The translations under genes and the position numbers were made by a program. Positions 15,370 to 25,847 of a stretch of DNA of 64,000 nt are shown piece by piece; within the stretch, counting starts at the first letter, position 1; each line of letters opens with the position of its first letter. The notes below the pieces were generated by a model. It had not been told where the DNA came from. It saw nothing but the letters and a program-made list of their open reading frames with translations, and ran no database searches. The stretch is from positions 3,942,001 through 4,006,000 of the forward strand of contig NZ_CP020918.1 in NCBI RefSeq assembly GCF_003076455.1, written 5' to 3'. Source of the DNA: Flavobacterium faecale (lineage in GTDB: Bacteria; Bacteroidota; Bacteroidia; Flavobacteriales; Flavobacteriaceae).

Positions 15370-18189
15370 TTATTTAATAATTATTTTTGTAGTAGATCGA
15401 TCACTATTTTTTAAATTGTATATTTCAATAAAATATAGTCCAGCACCTAATTTACCATCAAGTTTTATTGATCCAACACCATTATCTATTAAAAAATCAC
15501 CGTTACAAACTAACTGTCCTACAGTATTATATATCTTATATAAATAACTATCTGATGATTTTCCTTCTTCAAGATTTACCATAATAGCATCCTGACTATT
15601 GGCAGGATTTGGATATACACTGAAATTTGTAGTAACTACGTCTGCAGTTTTTAAAGATGACTCCTGCTGAAATACAACTTCAAAACGATTTCCAACACTT
15701 TTCGCATCAGTAGTAACTTGAAAAATATATTCAAAAATTGATCCATCTAAGGGTAATTCAGTTTTTGAACCGTTAAATAAATCTTTCAAATAGGCCTTCC
15801 CAGAGTAAGTGAAATTAGTACCATATAACTTCAACTTGTAATTAATTCCTACTAGAGCATCTGTTATACGGACTGTTAAAAAATCATTATCTACTATTGA
15901 AGCTCTGTGTTCAATTGACAATGAAAAATTATTTGTAAATAAGGCTAAGTTTTCACCTATATTACTAATTTTTCTACCATCATTAATATCTAAACCATTA
16001 TTACCACCATCATAAAAAGCAGCTACACAACCATCCCTATTGGAATAAATATCATCAACTTGTTTTTCTAAAATTACTCTAAATAAAGCTGGTGATGCAT
16101 TAATTTTAGTCGAACTAAACTTATTTAAGGTCGTATTAGCTACGGCACTACTTTTATGTGATTCTTTAATTGTTAATGAGGTTGTTGTAGAAGATGCCCT
16201 AACAAAAAAAGCTTGTCCTGATTGTAAAATTGTGCTTCCATTAAACACCGTACCCGCGTTACTATAACCTACGATAGGATCCCACGCAACATAGCTTCCT
16301 AATCCAATTGTTGGATCGATTACCCAAATCTTATTAACACCATTATTTTCAGGTTCATCTAAAACGGATTTAAAATCAATCGGACTAGCGTAAGGATTAC
16401 CTATTAAATAAAATTTGTTGGAACCAATATTATTATAAGATACATCACCAATATTGAGTGTACCAGAAGCACTAAGTAAAGCTTGTGTGCTTCCAGTATT
16501 TGCAACACCTTCTAAATTACTTGATAATAAAAAGGAATTTGAAGCAAATAATAAAAACCCTTGGTTTATAGAAGCTGTAAATAAAGGTTGGGACAAAGTA
16601 TTTGTTACATAAGACCAAGTACCTAGAGTATTATCAAATTTTCGTAAATTGTAACTTGAATTATTAATATAAGTTAAACCATTTCCAACAGAACTTACTT
16701 GTAAGGAAGATCCAGTATCTTCCGCAGTTAACGTACCGTCAGGCCCCCAAAGATCTACACCGTGATCTAATCCTGTATACGTTCCATTATTTTGCCAATT
16801 TTCCCAAACTGAATTCCCTGTACTACCTTTAACTGGTGCAGTCAAAAGCCTCCAACTTCTTTGATTATTTGGTAGATATCGTTCGACCATAACCTTTCCC
16901 TTTAATACTGTACCATTTAATAACGTTGCTACCCGTGCAGTTTTGAGTTCATTTGATGTTAAATAGATAAAATTATCTGCTATATTTACAGTTGAACCAT
17001 TTGGAATATCTAGAACATCTGTTACACTGACTCTTCCTGTTCCACTTATCGTACAATTAACATTAATAATTAAATTTTCTACAACAATAGTGTTTGTATT
17101 TAAAACTACTCCATTAGTTGAATTAACCTGAACTGTTTTTATAGAATTTAATAAAGTACTTCCTGGATAATATGCAGGTAAATCATTTATAACTGTCGGA
17201 ATAGAATTCTGTTCGTAAACAACGTTGTATTGAGCTGATTTTGTAGCCAATCTTAATCGGGAATTAGTACCAGATGCAAAAGTACCAACTGACCTATAAA
17301 TAGTAGCACCATCGTTCAGTCTCATCTGATTTGCTGCTGACGAAGAAAAGACTCCTAATTTCAAATTCATACTTCCTCCGCTTACAATTGAAGTACTTGA
17401 CCCCCCAGATATAAAAGTTCTGTTTGAATTTAGAATTAAATCTTTGTAAGCTAAACTCGGAAGTGTATAATTAGTAGTTGCGGTAGATCTAAATTCTACA
17501 CTACCCCCAGTAAAATTAGGCCCCTTCTGAACATCTGTAGGAATTGTTGGATTGGTATTCCTGAATATTATAAATGGTGAACCTTGATTATCATTATCTG
17601 TTCTATATCCTAAGGCAGTCGGTCCTGAACCAACGGCTGGTATGGATAAAATACCATCAAGATCGATCACTCCAGAACGATGTCTAAGTCTTGACTCGTT
17701 ATATAAACTTCCCTTTACAGGAGTCGTAGAAACAATATTTCCTGTAATTTTAAATAAGGTAACATTATCCACATATAGCGTAGTTAACTTGGTGCTAGTA
17801 GGGTAAGAATTATCCATCTCATCAAGTCCTATTATAACATTTAAAACTTGAAGACTACCTCCTCCAGAGATATAAGTATTATTGTTAACTATATTACTAG
17901 GCCTAACTGAAAAATTACCACTTACTATTAATGAGAAACCTTTATTTATAACTAATTGAGCTAGTGCAGTACCAGACAATGAATTAATAGAGGAACAAGC
18001 AGCATTAGCTGTGACGGTAACGGTGTGATTACCAATATTAACAATGTCCCCCGTGGTTGGCACACCACTTGGCGACCAAGTGGAAGAACTATTCCAATTT
18101 CCAGAAGCAGAACTTGTATAAGTAGCTGCTAACATGATGTTTGAACTACACAGCAATAAAGTAAAAAGTAAAGTGTAAAGTATTTTCAT
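15370..18189 (-). CDS. Large secreted protein with T9SS type A sorting domain
   Basis: A 939-residue surface or secreted protein. A signal peptide covers residues 1-22 (LLLCSSNIMLA). The mature N-terminus begins with the pattern NWNSSSTWSPSGVPTTGD common in Bacteroidota extracellular proteins, followed by a long Ser/Thr/Asn-rich beta region. A middle portion (about 430-620) reads as the recurring WRLLTAPV / GFLLFAS / GNPYASPIDF module. The C-terminal sorting domain begins near NFSVYPNPANSQD and ends TTKIIIK, typical of type A T9SS cargo. The ligand or enzymatic role is not visible. The gene lies upstream of two small envelope genes. A pair of TAATAAGTG repeats sits about 180-210 bp upstream of its start. 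Confidence 0.88.
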   Translation of the reverse strand: MKILYTLLFTLLLCSSNIMLAATYTSSASGNWNSSSTWSPSGVPTTGDIVNIGNHTVTVTANAACSSINSLSGTALAQLVINKGFSLIVSGNFSVRPSNIVNNNTYISGGGSLQVLNVIIGLDEMDNSYPTSTKLTTLYVDNVTLFKITGNIVSTTPVKGSLYNESRLRHRSGVIDLDGILSIPAVGSGPTALGYRTDNDNQGSPFIIFRNTNPTIPTDVQKGPNFTGGSVEFRSTATTNYTLPSLAYKDLILNSNRTFISGGSSTSIVSGGSMNLKLGVFSSSAANQMRLNDGATIYRSVGTFASGTNSRLRLATKSAQYNVVYEQNSIPTVINDLPAYYPGSTLLNSIKTVQVNSTNGVVLNTNTIVVENLIINVNCTISGTGRVSVTDVLDIPNGSTVNIADNFIYLTSNELKTARVATLLNGTVLKGKVMVERYLPNNQRSWRLLTAPVKGSTGNSVWENWQNNGTYTGLDHGVDLWGPDGTLTAEDTGSSLQVSSVGNGLTYINNSSYNLRKFDNTLGTWSYVTNTLSQPLFTASINQGFLLFASNSFLLSSNLEGVANTGSTQALLSASGTLNIGDVSYNNIGSNKFYLIGNPYASPIDFKSVLDEPENNGVNKIWVIDPTIGLGSYVAWDPIVGYSNAGTVFNGSTILQSGQAFFVRASSTTTSLTIKESHKSSAVANTTLNKFSSTKINASPALFRVILEKQVDDIYSNRDGCVAAFYDGGNNGLDINDGRKISNIGENLALFTNNFSLSIEHRASIVDNDFLTVRITDALVGINYKLKLYGTNFTYSGKAYLKDLFNGSKTELPLDGSIFEYIFQVTTDAKSVGNRFEVVFQQESSLKTADVVTTNFSVYPNPANSQDAIMVNLEEGKSSDSYLYKIYNTVGQLVCNGDFLIDNGVGSIKLDGKLGAGLYFIEIYNLKNSDRSTTKIIIK

Positions 18190-18370
18190 TCCATTTAAAA
18201 TTTAAAAAAATTGACAATTTATAAAATATGGTAATTAATATAATTACTAAAAAAACTTTTTTACGGTATTTTATTTATATTATAATAGTTATAAGAACAT
18301 TTAAAATACTTCAATAACCAAGCAAGCTCTAGTAAAATTACGATAATAGGATGTTCAATTTTGACCCTTG

Positions 18371-18399
18371 TAATAAGTGTTGCACTGGAGTAATAAGTG
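18371..18399. promoter_or_regulatory. Pair of direct repeats, candidate LytTR-binding site (upstream of T9SS gene)
   Basis: TAATAAGTG occurs at 18371-18379 and 18391-18399, each preceded by G, with an 11-bp spacer. An equivalent pair lies at 22799-22828. Nine-bp direct repeats with spacers of about 12 bp are the known layout for LytTR-domain regulators such as AgrA. A LytTR gene is encoded nearby at 22947-23690. Binding is inferred. Confidence 0.45.
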
Positions 18400-18487
18400 A
18401 ATTTATAATTATTTTCGCTACATTATTTTCGATAAATAACTACTTAATATACTATAAGAGAAATATATAGTGCTCTGCAGCCTTTTA

Positions 18488-20857
18488 TTAAGATCTATTA
18501 TTATGTAAATAGGATTTAATAAATAAAAATGGATTTTTGAAGAAATTTCTACTACTCTCGATTTCATTATTATAACCATATCCATATCCATAATTATAGC
18601 TGTACCCGCCTTTTTCTTGAATTCCATTGAGTATAAAAACCATATTTTTAATTTTAGCACTCTCACTTAAAGTAGCTGCATAGGCAATTAACTGTTTTTC
18701 TGTATAGTTTTGCATAGTTACATACAAAGTTAAGTCTGCACTACCTGTAATCAAAAAAGTATCATTTACATATATGGTTGGAGCAGTATCTACTATAATA
18801 TAATCGTACTCTTTTTTGGCCTCATTTATAAATTCTTCAAACCTACCATTTGAAATAATATTCGAAGGATTTGGTGGAATACTTCCTGAAAAAATGACAT
18901 CCAAGTTTTCATTATAAGGGTTTCTATCTACTACCACCTCTTTCCATGACACATTTTTATTATGCAAGTAAGTCGACAAACCTTTATCTACATTAGCCAT
19001 ATCCAAAGAAATATGGAGCTTAGGTTTACGCAGATCTGCTCCTACAAGTAATACTTTTTTATTATAACTCGCAAAAGCAAGACTTAAATTTGTTGCGATA
19101 AATGTTTTGCCTTCGCTCATGATAGAAGAAGTTACCAAAATCACTTGCCCCACATTATTATCTTTTGACGGTAGTGAAAAATTAACATTAGAAGATAAAA
19201 TTCTAAAACTTTCGGCGTGAACAGAACGGTCATTTTTATCTTTAAATAATTTAAAATCTTTAAAAAATGGAATCTCTGCAACAACTGGAATCTGAGATTT
19301 TCTAAAAAACAAATCTTTGGCATCCTTAACTTTAGTATCTAGTAAATTATAAATAAAAATAATACCAAATGGGAGGCCTAAACCTAGAAATAATGCCACC
19401 AATAGCGTTATATTTCTTTTAGGTGCAATAGGTCCTAGACTTGCATTAGCATATTCAATAATTTTAATCGAAGGAGCTGTTACAGCATAAGCTATTGCAG
19501 ATTCTTCTCTTTTCTGAAGTAATAACAAATATAAATTTTCTTTGATTTGTTGTTGTCTATCAATACTCCTAAGTGTTTTCTCATTCGATGGAATTTGAAA
19601 AACTATCTCCGAAGATTTTGAAAAATCAAATTGCTGTTGTGATAAACTAACTTTTAGTTGTTTGTTGTAGGTAACCACAGATTCATTTATACTATTTTTT
19701 AACACAATAATTTGTGCATCCAATCCATTCAAAACTGGATTATCATTACCAGCAGTTTTTATCAATCTTTCTCTTTGTATAACTAATGTGTTATATTCAT
19801 TTACTATGCTATTAATTATTTCATTATCAAGACCTATATTTGCTGGTAAAACAGAATATTTTGCACTATTTAGCGCATCTTTTAATATTTTAGATAGCTG
19901 TATCTGCGTTTCTATTCTAAATAAATTCTCGTCAGACTTTGACTTTCTAGAAATATCAATTGCTGCATCAGCCTCAATATAACTGATATCGTTAGCTTTT
20001 TTAAAATCTCTTTTATGACTTTCTATACTATCCAGTTCAAATTTTAAATTTTTAAAACGATCATCGATAAATTCTACAGTTTTTTTATTTACTAATCTGC
20101 GGTCATTTATTCCATCTTGATTAAATACCTCTACTATTTTATCTATTATAGCTATACCTCGATCTGTATTGACATCCTGTACTTTTATAGAGAGTATATC
20201 GCTATCTTTCCCTACGTTACCAATGGCAATCTTTCCAATTAATGATTCTAAAGCCGATCTAAATGTAACTATTTTTACCTTTATCTCTCTGCTATCTAAT
20301 GTCGCCTTGGAATTTAAATTTGGTTCGATACTAATTTCAACATTATTAATTTTAGTTTTAACGTGGGTACCCTTTACGTAAAAATCTCTCTTATTTTCCT
20401 GCTTTATTGAATAACCGTCTTTTTTTAATGTAATAGATAAATTGATTGAACTAAATAAGACATCATCTGCCACTAGTGCAACTACACTTATCGGTGAATT
20501 CCAAAGTTGAGTATCTCTAAATCGACCAGTAGTAGAATAGGAAGTCATAAGGTTTAGCTGCGACACAACAGGTGCAAATAACCGTCTCGATTTCATCGTT
20601 TCAATTTCATTATCGAGGTTAATCCCACTCCTACTCGCCATCATCCCCAAAAGCTCTGAGGGTAGTTTCAATCCTTTGTTACTTTCTTCAAGAATCTTGA
20701 TTTTGGATTCAATAGCGTACACAGGGCTTGTATAATGTAGATAAAAATAGGCTACAAATAGCGTAAATATTGCACTGAGTAAAAAATATTTCCAGTAGGA
20801 TAAATAGCTAAATATTTCCTTCTTAAGGTCGAATTGTTCTTCAAATGTATTATCCAA
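18488..20857 (-). CDS. wzc: Wzc-like polysaccharide co-polymerase / BY-kinase
   Basis: A 789-residue inner membrane protein that would control chain length and export of a surface polysaccharide. A transmembrane helix near 22-42 starts the Wzz domain, a long periplasmic coiled-coil region follows, and a second membrane segment lies near 480-500 ([17 protein letters not shown]). The cytoplasmic tyrosine kinase has Walker A SEGKT (Lys584), Walker A' [11 protein letters not shown] and Walker [10 protein letters not shown]. The tail holds a tyrosine cluster ([15 protein letters not shown]), the usual autophosphorylation site. The start is TTG, 5 bp after the upstream stop; no suitable ATG is nearby. 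It is co-directional with the WecA-Wza fusion, making a complete export unit. Confidence 0.9.
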   Translation of the reverse strand: MDNTFEEQFDLKKEIFSYLSYWKYFLLSAIFTLFVAYFYLHYTSPVYAIESKIKILEESNKGLKLPSELLGMMASRSGINLDNEIETMKSRRLFAPVVSQLNLMTSYSTTGRFRDTQLWNSPISVVALVADDVLFSSINLSITLKKDGYSIKQENKRDFYVKGTHVKTKINNVEISIEPNLNSKATLDSREIKVKIVTFRSALESLIGKIAIGNVGKDSDILSIKVQDVNTDRGIAIIDKIVEVFNQDGINDRRLVNKKTVEFIDDRFKNLKFELDSIESHKRDFKKANDISYIEADAAIDISRKSKSDENLFRIETQIQLSKILKDALNSAKYSVLPANIGLDNEIINSIVNEYNTLVIQRERLIKTAGNDNPVLNGLDAQIIVLKNSINESVVTYNKQLKVSLSQQQFDFSKSSEIVFQIPSNEKTLRSIDRQQQIKENLYLLLLQKREESAIAYAVTAPSIKIIEYANASLGPIAPKRNITLLVALFLGLGLPFGIIFIYNLLDTKVKDAKDLFFRKSQIPVVAEIPFFKDFKLFKDKNDRSVHAESFRILSSNVNFSLPSKDNNVGQVILVTSSIMSEGKTFIATNLSLAFASYNKKVLLVGADLRKPKLHISLDMANVDKGLSTYLHNKNVSWKEVVVDRNPYNENLDVIFSGSIPPNPSNIISNGRFEEFINEAKKEYDYIIVDTAPTIYVNDTFLITGSADLTLYVTMQNYTEKQLIAYAATLSESAKIKNMVFILNGIQEKGGYSYNYGYGYGYNNEIESSRNFFKNPFLFIKSYLHNNRS

Positions 20858-20862
20858 TGGTA

Positions 20863-22740
20863 TTATTTTTTTATTAGTAACAATGCAGTGAGTAGAAAGG
20901 ATATAACAGAGACAAAGGTTCCAGTATTTCCGATTATACCTGAGGATTTTATTTTGGACTCATTCGGGTTTACTATTATTACATCGTTTTTTTTTATGTA
21001 ATATAATTGAGTATCCATCCAATTTTTAGAAGTTAAATCTATATGGTAAATGGTTTTAGTGTCATTTTCATTTCGTATTAACAAAACATCTTTTCTTTTG
21101 CCATTAATTGTCAGATCTCCAGCCAAACCAAGCGCTTGAAAGATGGTCAAATTCTTTTCATAAAAAGTATACATTCCTGGTGATCTAACTTCTCCTAAAA
21201 TTGTAATTTTTGAGTTTAAAATTCGAACCTTAACAATAGGTTCTTTTAAATGCCCTTCGCCTATCAATTTATTTTTTAGATATGCTTCTAACTCTAAAGT
21301 ACTTTTATTGTTTACCATTAAAGTCCCTAACACTGGCATTGTGATATCTCCTTGATCCGATACCAAATAACTTTTAAGTTTGATGATCTCAATACTATTT
21401 GCACTTGTACTACTTTCAAGTAAATCAATATTATATATTTTGGAAGACTCCGGGTCTAATGAATAAATTTTAATTGATAAAATATCATTAGATTCAATTT
21501 TTTGATTATTTAGTTTAATGTCACTAATAGCATTACTATTATTGTCATTTAAATATAGAATATCTTTTTTTGTAGCACAAGACTGCATTAGACCAATAGA
21601 CAATACTATTACAAATGGTAAAATAGCATCCCCTAAAAAATTAAAAGTCATCGATCTCATTTTTTCAAGAATAAGAGGTAAAGAAAAGAGCAACATGCCT
21701 ATAAGTATGATACTAAACAATTGAAAATAGATAGTTTCATTTATCATTAGTAAACTGATAAAAGCCAATACAAAAGTAAATAGCCCTACAAAAATAGATA
21801 TTTGACAATGGTTAAACCCCAAAGCTAATAGCCTATGATGAATATGATTTTTATCAGCATTAAATGGACTTTTCTTCAAAATTACAAGCCTGACAAAAAA
21901 TATCCTAGCCGTATCTACCAGTGGATAGAATAATAAAGCTATTAATAAAGTTGGACTGGTCGTATATGAAAAAAGTCCGAAATTTATTTCCTTTAAATTA
22001 AGAATATTAATTACCAAAAAAGATATTAAAAAACCAACAATCATAGAACCAGTATCGCCCATAAAAATTTTCTTTCTCCTAGAAAAATTGTATTGCAAAA
22101 AAGCTAATATCGACCCCATTAAAGTTATAGAAATGATGAGCAGTGTGATTGAATGGGAATTATAAAATAAAATGCTGCTAACACTTAGAAAACAAATAGC
22201 AATTGTTCCTGCCAACCCATCAATTCCATCAATAAGATTATATGAATTAATAATGAGTACATATACAAATGTTGTTAGCGCAATAGCAGGAATAATTCCT
22301 ATTTTGTAGATGCCAAAAAGGCCAAAAAGGCTATTAATTGAAATACTAGAGTTCAAAGTAATTAATAAGCCTATGCCAAACTGAACTATAAATTTTGTTT
22401 TTGCTGATAAAACTAATATATCATCTTTTAACCCCAAGAAAAATAGAACAACAAGAGAACCTATCAAATTATAATTGGAACCAATATCAAATATGGAACC
22501 AAAACATGTAAAAGCTAATATAAATCCTATAAAAATACCTACTCCTCCAAGATTAGGTGTTTGTACAGTATGTGAACTTCTGTCTGATGGTATTGCAGTT
22601 AGCCCCTTTACTTTAGAAATATTGATAATTACCGGAAAACTAACATAACTAATTGCCCAAGCAATAATAAAAAAAAACAAGTACATGTTATCTGATGAAA
22701 AAAATGAGGTTATAAAAAATTTTGGTATCGTATCTTCCAC
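20863..22740 (-). CDS. WecA/MraY-type phosphoglycosyl transferase fused in frame to Wza-type export lipoprotein
   Basis: One 625-codon frame covers two proteins that are normally separate. Residues 1-360 are a polytopic undecaprenyl-phosphate sugar-1-phosphate transferase with [16 protein letters not shown], a GDTGSM loop and HIHHRLL. Residues from about 361 begin [10 protein letters not shown], then a hydrophobic stretch ending LMQSC, exactly like a lipoprotein signal peptide, followed by the Wza/SLBB region ([29 protein letters not shown]) and a C-terminal membrane segment. An outer membrane lipoprotein fused to an inner membrane enzyme is topologically odd; the ATG at 21658-21660 may be an internal start giving a separate Wza of 265 residues. 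The annotated start is GTG; an ATG at 22684-22686 is an alternative. wzc follows after 5 bp. Confidence 0.85.
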   Translation of the reverse strand: MEDTIPKFFITSFFSSDNMYLFFFIIAWAISYVSFPVIINISKVKGLTAIPSDRSSHTVQTPNLGGVGIFIGFILAFTCFGSIFDIGSNYNLIGSLVVLFFLGLKDDILVLSAKTKFIVQFGIGLLITLNSSISINSLFGLFGIYKIGIIPAIALTTFVYVLIINSYNLIDGIDGLAGTIAICFLSVSSILFYNSHSITLLIISITLMGSILAFLQYNFSRRKKIFMGDTGSMIVGFLISFLVINILNLKEINFGLFSYTTSPTLLIALLFYPLVDTARIFFVRLVILKKSPFNADKNHIHHRLLALGFNHCQISIFVGLFTFVLAFISLLMINETIYFQLFSIILIGMLLFSLPLILEKMRSMTFNFLGDAILPFVIVLSIGLMQSCATKKDILYLNDNNSNAISDIKLNNQKIESNDILSIKIYSLDPESSKIYNIDLLESSTSANSIEIIKLKSYLVSDQGDITMPVLGTLMVNNKSTLELEAYLKNKLIGEGHLKEPIVKVRILNSKITILGEVRSPGMYTFYEKNLTIFQALGLAGDLTINGKRKDVLLIRNENDTKTIYHIDLTSKNWMDTQLYYIKKNDVIIVNPNESKIKSSGIIGNTGTFVSVISFLLTALLLIKK

Positions 22741-22798
22741 TTTAGTTTAATTTAAGTTGTAAAAGTACTCTCCTACAACAATGTTTGATTTTGATTAG

Positions 22799-22828
22799 TA
22801 ATAAGTGAACTTTAATTATTAATAAGTG
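22799..22828. promoter_or_regulatory. Pair of direct repeats, candidate LytTR-binding site (upstream of WecA-Wza)
   Basis: TAATAAGTG occurs at 22799-22807 and 22820-22828 with a 12-bp spacer, 59-88 bp upstream of the WecA-Wza start and about 120 bp from the end of the LytTR regulator gene. It matches the pair at 18371-18399. Confidence 0.5.
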
Positions 22829-22946
22829 GTCCTGATAACCATTTAATAATAATTTACACTACCTGTAATTACATAAATGCTATGGAATTGTTGATTTCAT
22901 ATTAATATATTCTAATAAATAAGAGAATCATAAAATCAATCTATCT

Positions 22947-23690
22947 TTAACTAAGGGTTTTTCCTAAGTTCAAAATAGAGTTCAAATTTTCAAGTTTTCT
23001 TTTCGAAACTGGAATATTTTTGTTGTTCGTCATTTCACAATAATATCCATCCGATTTCAAAATAGTAAGGAGGTTATTCATATTAATAATAAATTTGTGA
23101 TGGATTCGGCAAAAAACATCCGGATTTAATAATTTTTGAAACTCACCAAGATTTTTACTAGCCATTTTACTCATACCATTGTTTAGATATACAATAGTAT
23201 ATCTGCCATCTGCTTCAAAATGACTAATGTCATCTATTTTGATTAATTCTATTTTTTGTACCGAATTTATTGAAACAAATTTTTGAAATTTCTTTTCAGC
23301 CAGTTGTACTTGATGAACCTCATTCTCTCCCGCAATCTTGTTTATGCATCTATTTATAATTGTTAGTACTAGCACCGCGTCAAGAGGATATGGTAAAAAG
23401 CCAAAAACATTAAAGTTGATGAATTCAAAAGCATCAATTTTAGTAGATGAAAAAATAATTAACTTAGAATTTGTTAACGCTGTTTTTTTTAACAACTCAA
23501 TAATTTCATCCTTATTCTGACTCGGATCGATAATAATAATATCAAAAAAGTTCTTCTCATACAAAGTCTTAAATTCATCAACGTCATCTGTTGTCTGAAA
23601 ATTTATTTTTTCACTAGAAGAACTTACTGCAAAATTTTCTATTTGCTCCCTAAGATGTGGTCCGATTCTAAAATAAAGCAGGTTTATCAT
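22947..23690 (-). CDS. LytTR-family DNA-binding regulator with degenerate receiver domain
   Basis: A 247-residue regulator. Residues 1-118 fold like a response-regulator receiver: FFDIIIIDPS supplies an aspartate at the usual phosphorylation point, but the N-terminal acidic pair is missing and the conserved lysine is replaced (FLPYPLD). Phosphorylation control is therefore doubtful. The C-terminal LytTR domain (about 140-240) has IDDISHFEADGRYTIVYL, FCRIHHKFIINMNNL and VSKRKLENL. It lies upstream of the WecA-Wza and wzc genes and is the best candidate for their regulator. No sensor kinase is adjacent. Confidence 0.85.
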   Translation of the reverse strand: MINLLYFRIGPHLREQIENFAVSSSSEKINFQTTDDVDEFKTLYEKNFFDIIIIDPSQNKDEIIELLKKTALTNSKLIIFSSTKIDAFEFINFNVFGFLPYPLDAVLVLTIINRCINKIAGENEVHQVQLAEKKFQKFVSINSVQKIELIKIDDISHFEADGRYTIVYLNNGMSKMASKNLGEFQKLLNPDVFCRIHHKFIINMNNLLTILKSDGYYCEMTNNKNIPVSKRKLENLNSILNLGKTLS

Positions 23691-24430
23691 AATTTTAGTG
23701 TTTGATTATCTCAAATTCTTAAAAGCTTTTATTTTCAGAATACATCTTCAGTAAAAACGAACAAGTGCAAAGAATATGTAATATGTGTTTTTCTAAGTAT
23801 TTCGGAAACTTGTAATAAAAAAAATCTTTCTATAATTTTTTATCCTGCAGCAAATCTATTTTTAAAAAACGTTAAGTGATCTTTTAGTACTTATAAGTTA
23901 AAATAACTGAGTAATAATTTAAAGTATTCTCAATTAATTAATTAATTACATATTCGATTAACAAAGAAAAAAATCTTATCTGCTTCAAATGATTTGACTA
24001 TCTATACTGTCAAAATTGAATTCTTCATTTTAAAATCTTTTATCAGAGAAAATATAAAAAACTAAAAGGAGAATTTGATGTTAGATAGTCTCTTTTAGCT
24101 AAAAAAACTACATAATATAAGAGCAGGTATTTACTTTATACTTTTTTATTCTTTTATTCCAAAAAACGAACATTAGAAAAACAACGCCATTAATACATCA
24201 TGAACAACTTACATGCAATAGTGATACTACTAACATTTTTTGAAGACTCTTCAAAAAATAAATTTTATCTCTTAAAGTTTATTCCATAAAATCATAAATT
24301 TTTATCCCTTAAAATACTTGTACGCTATCACATTTACACCTATTACAATTTTCCATCCACTTACTACATTTCGTCTTATTACACTCCAAACATTACTCAC
24401 TTTTGCACACTCAAGTTCCCTAACAAAAAA
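23691..24430. other. 740-bp AT-rich gene-free region between divergent blocks
   Basis: The region separates the minus-strand LytTR gene from the plus-strand glycan locus and must hold promoters for both. No coding relic was recognised on either strand. A run of TTAA repeats lies at about 23935-23947. A weak hairpin with CTAAAAGG/TCTTTTAG arms is near 24063-24098. No convincing TAnnTTTG promoter was found. Confidence 0.35.
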
Positions 24431-24703
24431 GTGATAGAAATGAATGATGTGAACCTATTATCGAAAGACCACTTCGCCGCACATCAACAAGTAGTTTCAG
24501 ATTACAAATTACTTTTAATATGTGAGAATGAATTAACCACCTATTCAGGTAGGGAAAAAAACCCAATTTATGCGAGGCTTAGAAATGAAATGATTGTGCT
24601 ACTCCAGCGAATAATTCTCAATAAAAATATAATAGCAGAGAATACAAAAGCAGATCAAGATTACCTACAGACCTTAACAAATGTTAAATATAGCAATTTG
24701 TAG
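24431..24703 (+). CDS. Small protein of unknown function at the head of the glycan locus
   Basis: I do not recognise this 90-residue protein. It is hydrophilic and probably all helical, with alternating charged and leucine/isoleucine residues, no signal peptide and no membrane segment. The start may be ATG 24431 or the second ATG at 24440 (MNDVNLLSKDHFAAHQ). It precedes a NusG-like relic that usually stands first in such loci, so it may have been co-transcribed with it. Confidence 0.55.
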   Translation: MIEMNDVNLLSKDHFAAHQQVVSDYKLLLICENELTTYSGREKNPIYARLRNEMIVLLQRIILNKNIIAENTKADQDYLQTLTNVKYSNL

Positions 24704-24748
24704 CTGATGCTAAAATCTAATAAACAAAATTGGCCTAGTCCTTACTAA

Positions 24749-25222
24749 ATGAAAATTAACAATAAAAAATAGTACATATTATGTACAAAACCACAACAAG
24801 AATTAAAGATTGCCGAAAGATTACAAAAAATCGAATTAGAATTTTATTGCCCTTATAAAGAGGAAATGCGGCAGTGGTCACATCGCAAAAAGAAAATTAA
24901 AGTACCCTTGTTAAAGTCTTATGTATTTATAAGGCTAAATAGTTAGGAACGATCAAATGTTTTCGAAATCCCTGGCGTAGTCCGGTACTTATTTTGGTTA
25001 GATCAGCCAGCGATAGCAACAGATAAAGAAATTTATGAATTAAAAGAATCGCTATCCCTGCCCTATTTAGCAGTAAGCATTGACAAATTAGGTGAAGAAT
25101 AACGATTGGTTATTCCATCTGGACCATTTAAAGAGAAAGAAGGAATAATTATAAATGCTAATAAAAAATACGTGAGAGTTGCTTTAGAGCAACTAGGATT
25201 TTTATTGACTTTAGAATATTAA
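24749..25222 (+). pseudogene. NusG/UpxY-like transcription antiterminator with three nonsense codons
   Basis: A single frame from ATG 24749 to TAA 25220 reads as a full-length NusG-family protein, interrupted by TAG at 24770-24772, TAG at 24944-24946 and TAA at 25100-25102. There are no frameshifts. The N-terminal NGN domain shows YILCTKPQQELKIAERL (the first stop stands where the conserved Trp is expected), EFYCPYKEEM and VPLLKSYVFIRL, then FEIPGVVRYLFW. The C-terminal KOW domain reads RLVIPSGPFKEKEGIII. UpxY proteins prevent early termination in long polysaccharide operons. The reading-frame conservation suggests fairly recent decay. Confidence 0.85.
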
Positions 25223-25247
25223 AAAAAACTTTTTCAAAAAAAACTTT

Positions 25248-25847
25248 ATGAACACATTATGTGACTCATAGCGGCGAAGCCGTTTAAAACCTTCAATCAA
25301 GTCTCCTTACGCTATAACTAAGTACGTCAATGAGATGTATGCTGAAATTTTCAGTAACTCGTATGGACTACAAACGATAGGATTGCGTTATTTTAACGTC
25401 TTTGGAAGAGGACAAGATCCTAATGGAGCCTATGCTGCCGTAATTCCAATATTTGTTAAAAACTTGATAAATTATCAAAGTCTTATAATAAATGGTGATG
25501 GCAACAACACAAGAGATTTTACATATATAGATAATGTTATTCAAATGAATGAATTGGCAATGCTTACAAATAATCCAAATAGTATAAATACAATCTATAA
25601 TACTGCTTACGGTGAATGTAACACGCTAAATGAGTTAATTATCATGCTCAAAAGTTGCTTATCAACTTATGATCCAAAAATAGCAACAGTTGAAATAATT
25701 CATGGTCCTAACAGAGCTGGTGATATTCGTCATTCTTTGGCTAGTATTGATAAAGCAAAAGAACTATTAAAGTATAAACCAAAGTTTTCTATGGAGCAAG
25801 GACTTGAAAAAGTTGTAGCATGGTATTGGAAAAATTCAAAAAAATAA
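25248..25847 (+). pseudogene. 5'-truncated NAD-dependent sugar epimerase (WbpP/TviC-like)
   Basis: Only the C-terminal half of an extended SDR epimerase remains. An open stretch begins at ATG 25335, but homology extends upstream to about 25248 through a stop at 25269-25271 and includes the catalytic YAITK (Y-x3-K) before that ATG. The rest has IGLRYFNVFGRGQDPNGAYAAVIP, INGDGNNTRDFTYIDN and GPNRAGDIRHSLASI, as in UDP-N-acetylglucosamine 4-epimerases. The Rossmann nucleotide-binding N-terminus is absent, so the product would be inactive. A deletion probably fused its remains to the end of the NusG relic, only 25 bp upstream. It ends 4 bp before ugd. Confidence 0.8.

Noticed and set aside
18418..18666. 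Separate 82-residue minus-strand gene
   Set aside because: It overlaps the 3' end of wzc in another frame, in the repetitive Tyr/Gly tail region, and has no family features.
23935..23950. TTAATTAATTAATTA run as a CRISPR-like or origin repeat
   Set aside because: It is a simple AT repeat with no spacers, DnaA boxes or repeated units.
24749..25222. Stop-codon readthrough or recoding in the NusG-like frame
   Set aside because: Three stops of two kinds (TAG and TAA), no recoding signal, and neighbouring genes use TAG and TAA as normal stops. Ordinary decay is the simpler view.
25335..25847. Intact 170-residue epimerase gene
   Set aside because: Homology continues upstream through a stop and the catalytic YxxxK lies before the ATG; the nucleotide-binding half is missing.
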